From: Lepiota brunneoincarnata
Taxonomy: Eukaryota; Basidiomycota; Agaricomycetes; Agaricales; Agaricaceae
DNA length: 64,000 nucleotides
NCBI GenBank assembly: GCA_023014365.1
Contig: JAEBUN010000005.1
Coordinates: 310,001-374,000, forward strand
Direction of reading: 5' to 3'
Shown: piece by piece, positions 35,652 through 47,939 of the stretch
Layout: each line of letters opens with the position of its first letter
Position numbering within the stretch: position 1 is the first letter of the stretch
Notes under the pieces: model-generated
Databases searched by the model: none
What the model was told of the DNA's origin: nothing
Seen by the model: the letters and a program-made list of their open reading frames with translations, nothing else
Translations under genes and position numbers: made by a program

Positions 35652-37889
35652 TTAAAATCCTGGCAAGAAGGCGCGATTGAAAGGCTTCCAAGCCGTACTG
35701 AGTCTATACATGGTATCTTTGACCCCAGGGTCATCCCGAATGCGAATATTGGTCCGTTTGTCACCGCTATTTGGGGTGTTGTCGGTAGGACCTCCGAGCT
35801 GGGCACTCGTCGCGTTGTTGAAAGGCGGGCGATCGACCGGACATACAGTGCCCTCGGCAGGAAGCTTTCCGGATAGGAAGTACTCCCTTACATGCGACAT
35901 AGTGCAACTTGAAGGCGCATTAAGGGAGCTGTGCTAATGGTGTGAGGCGTATTTCAGGATACAGTCATGATCAAGATTGAAGACCACTTACGCCGGGGGA
36001 GTCCTGCGTGAGAACGCGCGAACCGGGGAACCTTGCTGACATCGTTTTCGTACTGCACATATACATTTGGGATGGGGATCTACCCTTGGCAGGAACAGAG
36101 TACTCACTGGACAAGTGGTGCTACTGGGTCTAGATCATCATTTTAGAAACATCAGGCATCGGGCTGAATAGTCATAACTACCCACATACCTGCGGTAGTT
36201 TCCAATGAAGAGTAAGGGAAAACTCGTGTTGCCTCCCACAGGTCCTTGGTAACCCTTCTTCATCTTCGGCCACCCGATACAAGACAAATGGAGACTCGCC
36301 CAAACGCTTGCCCATTCACTGGCCTCGCTTAAATCATTGAAGAAGCTCTTAGCAGAAGCAAGATCTGATGGGATATCCACTCCGTCGGAGCACGCAACGC
36401 CTGTCAGCGCTTCTCGCACGCTAGCGCCTAATTCCCTTTCACGCGTATCTTTGTCATCGCAAGAGCCAGAACAACCGCATTCGAAGGTTGGCGTTTCACT
36501 CGATCGCCACATCAGCTCTGGATCTCTTTTAGGACCTCCCAGGTCAGCAAGGGCCTGAGCGAGGACTGGCCAGGAGGCCCAAGGACTATAGTTCGCAAGA
36601 AGAATTGTCCCTCGTACTCTGGAAAAATCCAGGAAACCATAAGAGGTGTTAGTATGGACAGGAATAGGATTTTTTATGAGGTCTTCATAGATCCTGGTGA
36701 GGTTGGCGGCGATGAGATCTGGAGAAGGTGCCCAGAATGGACATGAGGATTGGCCGGCAGCATGACAGGTCTCGAAAAAGAGGTTCATGGTTTTAGGAGT
36801 GTCGAGAAGATTGTTGGACCATCGCGCTGAGCACAAAAACTGTCAGCGAGCGCATAATTGAGTGATGGCCATGTCAACTTACTCGCGTAGTAGTCATCAA
36901 CATCGACTGCACCATCCAATACAATTTTCTCGACCTTGTCCTGTTTTATCGTTCTTATCGTGCCTCATCGAAGAAAGGGGCTATAGTACTCACTGGAAAC
37001 AATGAAGCGAAGGTAGAGCCAAGTACTGTTCCATAAGAAAATCCCCAGTACATCAATTTCTCTCTCCCATATGCATTGGCGATGCTCAACATGTCATATG
37101 CTGTCTGTTCCGTGTTCACATTGCCCAGCCACTCGCCACCTCGCTCTTCGGCTCGCTCGTTGCTTGCGCGATAATATGCCCATCTCCGTTCCAGACTGTC
37201 GCCGCTTTCCCCGGATATATTGCGGAATGGGTCTCCGGCTCCGCCTCGAATCACACCCGTTTCGCCCTGTTGCCACACTTCCCTTTCCCCACGGCCCGGT
37301 GGACCATAGAACAAGATCTTGGGTGTTGAACGTGCCACTCCGCGAGGGTCAAAGCTCACAAGATCAAATTCATTGCCGAGAACCTCAGCCAGCATGTCTC
37401 CTGTTGAGTTGAGGAAGTCAACACCGCTAGCACCTGGACCACCTGGATTGAACAAAATTGGTCCACGGTACTGCGAGTGTGGCTCAGAGGTCGAGGAGGA
37501 GAGATTGGAAGGAATACGAATGACAGCTATGGTTGCATGTCCTGAAGCGTCGTCTGATTTGTTGAGATGATTCAAGGGAACAAGGAGTCGAGCACATTCG
37601 CGACGGAAAGGCTGATAGCAAGGGTGCCAGACGAGATCTTGAGTGGGTTTGATCTGCAATATCATTGACTCAGTCGATCAGGTTAGTTGATTAGACATTA
37701 AAGCAAACTGACATCGACCCAGTAGAAGTCCTTGGATGTGTTATGAGCCCGAAGTTGAGGTCCGACACCAGTGACTTTGTAGCCTTCAGCCCGAGTCGGT
37801 TCGGCAAGGAGTAGAAGCGACAGAGCGAAAAGAACGATGGCAAACGTTGGAGATGCCCGTAAACGAAACATTGGGCATCGGTCGGGCAT
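35652..37889 (-). CDS. TAP-like secreted alpha/beta hydrolase, copy B
   Basis: Secreted serine hydrolase of the tripeptidyl-aminopeptidase-like family, expected to trim peptides outside the cell. The start is 37889 or the internal ATG at 37871, which gives the best signal peptide (MFRLRASPTFAIVLFALS). Exon 1 ends at DFYWVD. The next exon has DLVWHPCYQPF, oxyanion FNPGGPGASG, SFDPRGVARS and nucleophile WGFSYG. Further exons give DKVEKIVLDG and the cysteine-rich CGCSGSCDD, then the Asp region (DPVTPL), SARFPGSRVLTQDSPGHSS (catalytic His), and a TAP_C-like tail to TAA at 35652. All junctions are GT-AG. One extra base at about 36196, at the IGN-TADP junction, shifts the frame before the last two exons; copy A lacks it. 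If real, the product would lose its catalytic Asp and His. Confidence 0.75.
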
Positions 37890-38029
37890 TGTGGAGAAAG
37901 GTTGTTTATGCTGTTTCCTATGGAACACTTCGAATGGTGTCTTTGTATCGATGGTCTGCTGCTACATGAGAATTTTGTGTTTTCTGTCATATGAACATGC
38001 AACACACCTTCCGAGCTTCCCGTTGAGCT

Positions 38030-38340
38030 TTATGAATTTTGTGTCAAGTTCATTGGGTTAAATACTTGGTCGTATCCCCCCAGCTTCCTAACCAGGGTAG
38101 CGACGACATAGGTTGCATCGGGTATAATTGCGGGGCGCGGCTCCGCCCTAACGTCTGGGAGGCTCCATTTGCGAGAAGGGTTCCAGTAGTCTCGGAACAA
38201 GACGTTCACTTCGCGTTGGGCGATCGCCTCCATCTCCCTCGGCTCCATGATATTCGTCATGATTGATTCAAGTAGGGCTCTCGGCTCAGCGGCTTCGGTG
38301 ATGATGTAAAAGCTGCGTGAAAGTAAGGTGGGACAGAAAA
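38030..38340 (-). pseudogene. Degraded coding remnant, copy B of 31250-31670
   Basis: Same blocks as in copy A (MEPREME, IIPDATYV, VRKLGGY and NPMNLT), with extra frame breaks and the putative thioesterase motif lost. No function can be assigned. Confidence 0.3.
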
Positions 38341-38667
38341 CGTCTGATGATCTACGCGCGTTCTTTCGACGGCACCAAATGGAAGCCGGTTTGAGACCAT
38401 GTGTCGTCGGAATCGCAGCGCCAAGATTAAAACTCGGGTCTGATTAGAATGCACCAAGGCGTTCGATCAGCCCATCGTGCTGACTACGAATAACACTGTA
38501 GCAGTCATCCATGCTCTTGGCCGCATCATCAAAAATCGAGTATGCATGGCACCGACTTTCCAATTCCATGCATCAATCAGATCTTTCAGCTCATGGAAGT
38601 ATGCGTTTTGCGATGCCTTCGGTATCGTAGTCGCAATGAACCGTACTCTGAAAGGTGGTGCAAGGCG

Positions 38668-39200
38668 TCACAGATAGGCTGTGCTATGACTTTCTACGCC
38701 ACGCAGTCGCCCGCAGTGAAACTTGATGGCAGTCGAAGCGTAGGACCAAAATAACGCATACAGCGTGTGAGAAGCTTTCGCAAACCATGGTTCCGTATGA
38801 ATAGGTGGATTGAATTCAAGACGAAGATAAACTGACCAAGAGCTATCTATTTGAAACGCGAAGGACACGAGGTCATCGATATCCATCTTCTCGCAGAGAG
38901 GGCTTGTAAGGCTTGACCTAGGCTCTCAACATTTGTCCGGAGGTAGGTTTGGAGTCAAGTGGAGTCAATCGCAGTCTCCGGTACTACCGGCACAACATAC
39001 TGACGGGAAGGGCTCCGACCGAGCGAAGGCGTTGTTGTAGTTGGATGATGGGCGCGTTATCCATGGCAATTTCGGCGTTTTGTACGCCCCAAGCAGGCAC
39101 CGGGCTATTCTCTGGCTCCAAAACCACAAGCATGCTCACGTGCGCGGCCCCAATCGAGCTGGAAAACATGGCTTGGCGAGCGAGAGTAGGTGTTTTGTCC
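38668..39200 (-). pseudogene. Unidentified protein remnant, copy B
   Basis: Counterpart of 32130-32640: SPVPAWGVQNAEIAMDNAPI with PIIQLQQRLRSVG at about 39110-39020, and MDIDDLVSFAFQ with SHTLYALFWSYAST at 38886-38700. Some positions vary, and copy B lacks the short insertion seen in A. Confidence 0.4.
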
Positions 39201-39735
39201 TGATATAGGGGAAGCACTGATAAAATGAGTGAACGCTAACCGCCCAACAGACTTCCCGGACACGTGATCGTGGAAGGAGATACCGGCAATCAAACAGAAC
39301 TTGTAGTCTTGAGCCCCGAACCGATCAACGATATATCTCGAGCTCACAGACGTGCCGAACGTTGTTCTCGACAAGCAAGTAAGTTATGAGAGCTGGAAGG
39401 AACAGGTTCAATTGAACGACAGGCCATCTGCCAAATTTAGCTACAGTGTGTGGTTGAATAATGAGCTTTCGCCTGCCCTCTTGCAGCGAGTACAGTATTG
39501 GGACAAGATGCGATGTAGGCTGCTTGTGTCTGCCATGTAGAAATGGAGATAATCAACAGTTTGACGGGTCGCGCCGCAAAATATTCCCTAATTTGGATTT
39601 CCATTACATGATATGTTATTATGGTTTTGTTTTCTGCATTCTTGTCCGGGATTTCCACAATCATCACGTGTCCGGGAGCTCTGTTGGGCGGTTAGCGTCC
39701 ACTGCGAAAGGCTCATCGAAAAGCCTTTGACAATG

Positions 39736-40178
39736 CTATCCAGATACTTTATCACGACCATCGTGACGAGGACTGCCAATGACCTGAATAGCAACAGTGG
39801 CCTCGAGCCCAGGCGCCAAAATTCTTAAAGAGGGCTGGGACAAAGTCCTGGGGTTGCGCAGGGTGATGAGGAGGGCGGGCACAAGGGAGAAGAGGAAAGG
39901 CTGGATGTTGCGAACCCAGAGGTCTGCTTTGAAGCTTGAGCACCATCGACCGGTATGAAACATGCAGTTGTGACGGCGCCAGATTCTTCGAGGGGATTCA
40001 CGTAGAGGTCTGAGTCTGAACAATGCATGCCAATATCGATTGTGGGGAAGAATAGGACGAGCCATTTGGTGATGGAAGTTTTTTTGTAGGGAAGGACGAC
40101 AGGAAAGGCAGCAGCACCAAGAATCTTCATTTGGTGCTTGACTTGAGGAAATAGCGCCCTTAAGGATCGGGCGGCCAT
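39736..40178 (-). CDS. Hypothetical protein divergent to the prenyltransferase gene
   Basis: An open frame begins MAARSLRALFPQVKHQM at 40178 and runs to 39825. A second frame (40065-39736) has FLFSLVPALLITLRNP and a conserved-looking tail, so a short intron or frame break is possible. Composition is protein-like but I recognise no domain. The divergent arrangement with the prenyltransferase (about 350 bp between starts) suggests a shared promoter. Confidence 0.35.
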
Positions 40179-40529
40179 GGAATAGGGCGGGCTCAGGCGA
40201 GTTTATTTAGCCTTTAGGTGTGCAATGTCAAATCTCAGGGCACAGGCGGTGATGAGGGCCTTCATTTGGTGGGTACTAGAACGGGATGACAGATGAGACG
40301 ATCACAGAGAATAAGGAGGATGATCGGGATGGGTCTAGAGCAGTACGGCTTGAGGATTCAGCACAGACACAGGGAGAGGGTAGTGAGAACCGGATGCAAA
40401 TGGAGTGAACGACGGGTGATCAGAGTTTGATGGATGTCGTGTCGACCCAGGGAGCTGACACACAACTTGTCCCACACCCTCCTCTATCCCATCCCGCAAG
40501 GCCTCTGGGCTGCAGGCCAGCTAAAACCA

Positions 40530-41689
40530 ATGTCGATGAGCGAGACTCTGGCGCTTGCTAGTTCCCATGTCGTTATCTCCCTTGTGGTGCTTGCATTAAC
40601 AACCGTGGTTATGCTACGTGGCCTGCCATGGATCATCCGAAAAATTATCATAATGGCCCAACGCTGTATCCTCGGCATTCCTCGCCGCGGGTCCAGTACC
40701 CTAGACACATTGCGTTCGTCATGGATGGGAATCGCAGGTATGCACGGATACGCAAGAAGAAAGTGCAACAGGGGCACGCTGCCGGATTTGACGCCCTTCA
40801 TAGTGTAAGTACGCCCATACTTAGCGCCAACCATTGAACATATGTCCGCACAGATACTCGACGCGTGCCTACAGATGAACATCCAGTGTGTTACCGCGTA
40901 TGCATTCTCATTAGAGAACTTCAAGCGATCCCAGGAAGAAGTCGACGCGCTCATGTCACTCGCTGAAAACAAACTTTTGGAACTTTGCAATGAAGGGTGA
41001 GCCCGCCCTGGTTCACTACTATCAATTCCCGTACCTCATACTTCATACATCCCCAAGTGACCTTCTAAACGGGTACGGCGTTCGACTTAACGTTATTGGC
41101 CGGGTGGAACTTTTACCCAAGAACGTGCAAAAGGCAGTTCGAAAGGCAGAAAACATGACGCGACATAACGACAGGTACATCCTAGTACGCGTACCTTGTC
41201 CCGCAGCCCCTGACACGACACACTGTAGAGCGATCCTGAACCTTTGTATGCCCTATACCTCCCGAGATGAGATAACAACAGCTGTGGAGGACTGCGTGCG
41301 GACTGGCCTGCGGTGTGACATCGACCCAGACACGTATGATTCCTCATCTCCCCCTCCTGGATTTCCCGTTCTTACCACCCCGATTAAAAAGATACTTTAC
41401 CAAAGAAGAAATTGACAGACACTTGATGTTAACTGCAAGAGGTAGTCCCCCGCTCGACATCCTTGTCAGGACAAGCGGAGTCAAACGCCTAAGTGACTTC
41501 CTCCTATGGCAGGTCGGTCTCCTCGGCCTTGATTAACACTCATTTCAGTGTGTTGATGTTCTAACAGTGCTGCGAGAATACTCAAATCCAGTTCTCCTCG
41601 ACTTACTGGCCCGACTTTGGTCTCTGGGACTTCGTACCCATCATACTTGACTATCAACGTAAAATTTGGAGCAGGCGGATATCGGCATA
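40530..41689 (+). CDS. cis-Prenyltransferase (dehydrodolichyl diphosphate synthase, Rer2/Srt1-type)
   Basis: Makes long-chain polyprenyl diphosphate for dolichol on the ER membrane by adding isopentenyl diphosphate in cis. Motifs in order: [14 protein letters not shown] (substrate diphosphate site with catalytic Asp), [68 protein letters not shown] and [14 protein letters not shown]. Exons after the first: 40697-40804, 40854-40996, 41058-41174, 41229-41333, 41392-41512, 41568-41689, all GT-AG with frame kept. The first exon is uncertain: ATG 40530 gives a membrane segment ([15 protein letters not shown]) joined by a 92 bp intron, while ATG 40628 would read directly into the domain. Gene intact. 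Confidence 0.88.
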
Positions 41690-42031
41690 GCTCCATGTAT
41701 ACCCACACATCTACATACCACCACTCGCATGTCACACCTTGGTAATTTATCTTTATGTGCTAAGTTAATTTCCTTATCTGAGGAAGTAGTGAGGCAATAA
41801 AACCACATCCACACCCTCCGCGGCGCCATACACCGTGGATTTCACTAACATTGGCCGCTAGATTGAACGAGATGAAAATAGGTGATATGCAGTATCACCC
41901 GTCCAACAGCCACCAACATACAATCAATCGCTAGAGCTTTGGGCGCTACGCATTAACCGGGGTCGGGTGTTATTTACGCGCTAAGAAACAAGGTACTTAC
42001 AACCTTCCGTCAGGAACAACCTCCCCCAAAC

Positions 42032-44997
42032 CTACTCGGAAAGGCTCAAATCCTCTCCTTCCGAATCCACATCCATATCACCCTCAGCGCCCTCTCTCCT
42101 AACATGCTCGATCCCTCCATACGGCACCTTGTCTCTCATCCACCTCCCCCAAAGATTATCAACCCGACACAGCCCTGACGAAGTCGCAGATGCAAGTAGC
42201 CCACACCCCGCAAGGCCATTCCCGCTATTCCACGTCACTTTATGAACAGCGACTTGCTGTGGCCAAGCACCTGTTCCCGATATAGGCCCTTTGGTATTGT
42301 CTGCACCAGAGGACTTGGGTCCTGTTTTTGCTTTGTTGGCTGCGCGGGACGCCGCAGGGCGGTCTTGAGTTTCCTGAGATATGATGTCGGAACCTAGAGA
42401 CGGGAAGGTAGATCAAAGATAAATACCTGTGGCAGGAAACGATCCAACATTCTATACTCCCCAGTCTTCCTCCTGAAATCCATTTGGAAGATTTTGTGAA
42501 CGAAGAACGGCTATCGTTCGCGAGGATCAATAATCCATATGCCGTTCTTTTCATCCGCATAGCACACTCACCACTGAACCACTCCGTCTCGTCGACCGTA
42601 GCATGTTCGTCGTCAAACATGATCCATCTGCTGAACCAACCGCAAGCTGGGGATGCCATTCCGACGTAGCGATGCTCCATACGGGTCCCTGTGGCTCTAG
42701 CAATGTGTGCCCTCGGCCAAGCATACTAGGCGAAGCAGAATATGCTTTTACGATGTTTTCGTGATCAATAGTTACGGGTCCACCGCCGAAAACAGAATAC
42801 GCCATCGTGTTGATAACATCTAGCGATTGTGAGTTAGGCACAACCAAGGAGGAAGAAAAAAAATAACGAACCTCGGGTGCGATTCATCACATTGCCACGG
42901 CCCTCTCTAATATCTGTCATACACTCCATTCCGTCGTAGGCCCCACTCACAATCACCGTTGGGTCCTCACCCAGTGCCGGGTCCGCGGAAGCGGAACATG
43001 AAGGAGCCCTGACCCACGCGAGAGCGCGTATAGCGGATTGGTGTACGGCTATGTAATGTGTAGGTAGGAGGTCAGTTACGGGGGGATCTGAGAGGTACTC
43101 AGTCAGAAAAGGACAAGGAAAAGTAGGGAAGACAGGCACACCTGCAGCGGTGATAGAGCGAAGGCTAGGCCCGATGCTATAGACAGCGATGACACCTTCC
43201 AAGCTTAGTTGACCAATCAGAATCTCAAGACAAGTACAGGAACTACCAACCGTTTGTTGTGCCTACGGCAATCAGTTCGCTGTTCGCCCAATCCAAGGAC
43301 CAGCAGCAGGTCTCTTCCATTTCAATGCGGATGAGGGGTGCAGGTAATTTAACTACAGCACAAGAGGATCAGCTATGTTCGTCCAATCAAAGAAAAAACA
43401 CAAACCATAAATGGGTGACGAGGAATTGCCCACCGTAGATTTGAGATCCTCAGGTTGCGGGACGGCGTAGATGGACAATGAGCCGTCCTCAAACGTACCA
43501 GCAATAACCCCTAACTTGCGTGGCCTCTTTGTGTCAGAGTACTAGGGATCCAAGTTAGAGGGGACAAACATGAGGAATGAGGTGCATACTGCATCGTGGC
43601 TGGGTAAAGGACACCACTTAATGTCATGAGCTGGCCCGCTATCAATACACAACACCATTTCGCACTCCATTAGCCCAGTGTCAAATTTCTTTGCGTTTTT
43701 CCCTGGGGCGACCTTGCTCTGGTCGAAGTTCGGCGTCTGTGATAGCGACCAAAGCTGTATACAGGCACCGTATGGGCGAGAAATCTTGACTCCGACTTCG
43801 GGCGAATGAGGAGCCGAGGGGAAAGGTGCAACAGCTAGGTATTGTTTAAATTCGCGCGCTAGTGGAACATGAGTGACAATTCAAAGGATGAATCAAGGGC
43901 ATCCCACCTGGCCGATTCATCTTGGTGGATTGGACACCAATCAACGCCCCAGGCTGGTGCACCCGGGTTAAAAACGTGCGCTTTGCTCTCTGGAAGAAAA
44001 TCGGCTATGACTCGTATGAGTGCTTCAGCAGCTACATATCAAGGGGAAATGTAATTACCCATGGGGCGCGCCTCGAACATCTGTACGTCTACCCGCGATT
44101 GCGCATTATACGGGCCAAAGTAACAGACTACCGGTGGCGGGGGCCGAAAATTCCCTTCTTCCGTGGTAACGATGTCCGTGGGTAGATAAGGAGTAGCTTG
44201 CCTGACGTGACGAGATCGATGAGCAACGATCATGTACTGATATATAGAGGAGACAACGCACATACTCCCTGTCGAGGACTTGCCACCCATCTTTCACCCC
44301 CATAACTTGATATACCACCGGTCTCCTGCTACCCTCGGAATCTCCGACTGCCCCTGCCTCCTTGAACCAGCCCCTATCCTCAGCCATCTCCCATATTGGT
44401 CCAGGCCCAACATTAAAGCCCCACGCCTTTGTTCACTCTCTCCATCACCTTTGGTTGTGTGAAACCGTTCGTCATCACAATGCTAGGTGCCTTAAATAGT
44501 TCCGAAGGCTGTTTGAGGCGTTCGACGCGTCCATCGCGTGAATATAAGGGGACGGCGCGGTGTCGATGATGCACGCTCGGCGTAGGGAGTGTGTACATCT
44601 GCCTCTTGGTTCTTGGTAACCCAGTTCCCAGGCTTGGATGTCCTTTAGCTTTTGTCACTGCCGCCTTGCCTTCGCCTTTGGCAACTGGAGTAGATTGGAC
44701 CGAGCCAATCGAGCCCACATCGGTGATAGAATTCAGGGGCCGCTCATCCTTGTCGACATCCGGATCGATATCTTCCACGAGTTCCTCGTCTTCTTCCACG
44801 TCTTCCTGTACTTGTTCAGCCGCTTTCTTGTCGTTTTCGGGAGAAAAGTCAGAGCCGCTGTCATTATCGTCCACATCCATGGTTGTTCCTGAGGTAGACG
44901 GCTCTACGGGTTGTTCGGTGGACTCCTCACCAGGGTCCAGGTTTGCTATCAGAGCATAGTTTGGCCTAGAACTACGCGAGCGTAACTGGCGTGTCAT
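42032..44997 (-). CDS. WD40 protein, probable TFIIIC subunit (Tfc6/Sfc6-like)
   Basis: Candidate subunit of TFIIIC, which recruits RNA polymerase III to tRNA genes. The start at 44997 gives a basic then strongly acidic N-terminus (MDVDDNDSGSDF, EDVEEDEELVEDIDPD). WD40-type blades follow: NVGPGPIWEMAEDRGWFKE, FNPGAPAWGVDWCPIH, QYLAVAPFPS, ACIQLWSLSQTP, LGVIAGTFEDGSLSIYAVP, CWSLDWANSELIAVGTTNG, VHQSAIRALAWVRAPS, VIVSGAYDGME, DHENIVKAYSASP, WHPQLAVGSADGS and LASATSSGLCRVDNLWGRW. The end at 42032 follows an acidic tail. Many short GT-AG introns are visible. Two spots need a one-base correction: AACAAAGGCG at about 44428, before AWGFNVGPG, and near 43862-43885, before VPLAREFKQYLAV. Because the protein should be essential, assembly indels are a fair explanation. 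Confidence 0.6.
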
Positions 44998-45639
44998 TGG
45001 GTGCCGCCTTGAGGGTGTTCGGTCTAGATCATGTGGATGATTGATGAAAGTGGTTTAGTCATGAGTCTTATCTTATCTTATCTGATTTACCACCCTTGGC
45101 CAATATTAGTCTGTCTCCAGAAAATCATGCTCAAGGACTAGAGGCTTCCAGCTAACCATACCCTGCTGGCGGACTGTTCTGTAGACCATGAACATCCCAT
45201 GCCCTTTGATAAGCCAGCCAGACAATGAAACCCAAAACATGGTCCAAGTGCACCCTAACAGGCTAAGACACCAATAGTCCTCTCCCACTCATATGATTTT
45301 ACTGGTAAAACAAAACCCTTGGTACAGTCATGATCCACAATATCAGCCAGATACTGGTGCTGTTGGCATCAAATCACAAAAAAATAAAAAGAAAAGAAAT
45401 TTGCCAAGGGAAGACAAGTTAAACAAATAAAGATGCATCATGCTCATGACCCTTACCAAATGCATTGTCAAACCCTCATAGGCCCTTACCTGTGATGAGG
45501 TAACAAACAATGACTCAGCTTGGGGACTCAGGGTCTGGATACTAGCTTGAGTGATATCCTTTTTGCAAATAGGGAATAGACTAGCTGGATACTCAGTTAG
45601 ATAACAAAATAATGACTACTACAGAGTTATCAACAATCA

Positions 45640-47170
45640 ATCAGATTATGCCTATCCATCCCTCTGAACATGGCTTACTTGGGTACTTTGGATTCCTTCC
45701 ATCACAATTCACTTTCCCACAATCCTGGCATGTATTTTTGCACAGGCTGACTGACTTCCAACCAGGACAACTCTGTATACCACATTTTCAACATGTCTGA
45801 CCCTTCTATTCAGGGTCCTGGGCCTTCCATGTTGGAAGGGAGTTCAACACATGCTCACATGAGATAAGCTCTGCTTGAGTGGTGTTTGGGTTTCCAGCAG
45901 TAGTTGGGGTTAAAAACCCTTTTGTGACCTTTGGAGGCTGGATAAGAATTGATGGGACATATGGTGCTAGTGTGGAGCATACTGGATCATGAATAATAGA
46001 AGCCAGTGGTTTTTGCATTGGTGCTGAGACTGAGAGTGCTTCATGAATATGTGAAAGGGCCTACCATCTTGTGTAATAAGCCCTGAGTTACTTAACAAGC
46101 TAGTGTGACCTAATCAGCAATAGCCATAAGAATGATGATTTTAATCAAACAAACCTTGTAATGGACACTATCAATCTGATCTGTATGTGAATTCCACACT
46201 TAGACAGCCATCTGCCAGTTTGGTTCACCTGAATGTGGTGAGAATGATGGATCCTGTTGCAAAAGGGAGTGGAATAATGACTCTTCTGCTAATGTGTGAA
46301 CTGGGAGGATTGGCTTTCATGTTCCCAACCTCAATGCAACAAACCAGTGCTGTTGGTTCTGATTATGAGTTGCAATATAAGGGGCCATACCACTGAGAAG
46401 GTGTATATCATCAGGAACTGGAAGGATTCCAATTGGAGATTCTGAGGTTGGAATATACAAATTCCCATTCACCCATCCTATGATAGAGATAGCCTTGCTG
46501 AACATATCTTGGAGTGAGGTGAGCATTTCTTGAAGGTTATTGATCAGCCAAATATCAAAGTGGCCCTGATAATGTTGGCCTGTTGTGTTACACATAGGTC
46601 CCAGTCTACAGAAATCTGTCATTCATGACTTATAATAGGATAGTAAAGATCACACATACCAGAATGTTGTATACCAATACAAAATCATGTAACCATGCAT
46701 CAAGGTAGCATATAGAGGTCCCAAACTTGGGTGCACAAGAATGGATATGAGTATGAACACCTCCCTCTGTTGAATTTGTGCCACATGTACAACAATAAAT
46801 AGGAAGGCCACCAGCCTTAGCATCTATTCCCACAACCTGATAGAAAGGAATACCAGGTGGATCTAATAAATGTCTATTCCTGATAAGCTTAAGAACATTT
46901 TTTGCAGTGTTCCAGTTGCTAGCTGAAAATAAGGGCTTGTGTGAGTTTGGATCAGCAAGTGGGCTATATGTTTGGAATACTTGAGCAACAAGAGGATAGA
47001 GTATATCTGGGGGAGGTATGATATGTTTGCAGTACTTGCATATCCACTCTGGAGATGAGTTCTGGAGGCTATCATATGTTTGTGGTAGGTTTTGTTGAGC
47101 ACCCCAGACATTGATCCATTGGCAGTCTTCTTCATCAGGTACAAAACATGTATCTCACAACTCCCATACA
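45640..47170 (-). pseudogene. Fossil of an unclassified Agaricomycete transposon-type gene
   Basis: Minus-strand blocks read in order: CKYCKHIIPPPDILYP, SNWNTAKNVLKLIRN, LLDPPGIPFYQVVG, GLPIYCCTCGTNSTEGGVH, FDIWLINNLQEML, WVNGNLYIPTSE, IGILPVPDDIH, and a cysteine-rich tail CKNTCQDCGKVNCDGRNP near 45720. I recall this GTNSxEGGVH protein family as repeated and widespread in Agaricomycete genomes, but cannot name its class. Frame breaks and stops (TGA before KCG) show it is dead. Confidence 0.5.
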
Positions 47171-47939
47171 AATTGCTTGTGAAGCCCATGTGAGGCTGAG
47201 ATGTAGAACATGTGGAAAACATGCTAGATGTCCTTCAGAATATGACTTCAAATAGTGAGATCCCAAGCTTCAGGATCAAGCCCAAGACTCTCAGCACCTA
47301 GCATCTGCTCTGGGTGTGGTTGTTCCATGCACATAACTGGTGGAACATTTATTAAAGGTCCAGGAGGATCATCAGATAGTAGTTAAGCAATTGATGTTCT
47401 CTGATCACTGTTGGTCTCCACATCACTTTCAAGTTTATCTAGTTCTCCAATTGAGCTTGTCACATTATGATCTGTAGTTTGATGAGTAGAGTATATTGAT
47501 GTAGGATTAGAGGTTGGCTATCCAATAGTATCATGTTCACAGACATGATTCCAGAGGTAGACAATGTTAGGGCAACCTGAGGGCCCAGGCAGCTCAAGGG
47601 AGCTGAGGGGAGTGGAAGCAAGCCTGCAGGGGAATTCTAAGACAATAGGATGAAGAAACCCCTACAGGTGAAAACTGTGTATATACATAACTTATATAAG
47701 CAATATTAATGAATGGGAAGGTGAAGTGAACTGTCCCAGTACTGCTAATGTAGGAATAAAGAGGGATCAAAGGAGGGAGTGAATATGGTGACAAGGGAGT
47801 GTCATGTAATAGGAGAACATAAGAGAGGTGTCAGGGGGAGTCTGGAGAGGGAGAGGGTGGGCTTGTGAGGACCTTTATGGGATGCTTGGATTATTCTGGG
47901 TATCCTGGGGCTTCTGGCATTTGAAGGGAGGAAGGTATA

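Larger units (their letters stand above)
34689..39230. repeat. Segmental duplication, right copy (B)
   Basis: Direct repeat of 27884-32690 with very high identity over the hydrolase gene and lower identity at the right end, where sequences part near CCTGATATAGGGG. Contains the last exons of the intact secreted-protein gene, TAP hydrolase B and the remnants copied from A. Confidence 0.85.

Noticed and set aside
44420..44455. 22-bp intron that would repair the TFIIIC-like frame
   Set aside because: Too short for spliceosomal introns in this group; a one-base indel is simpler.
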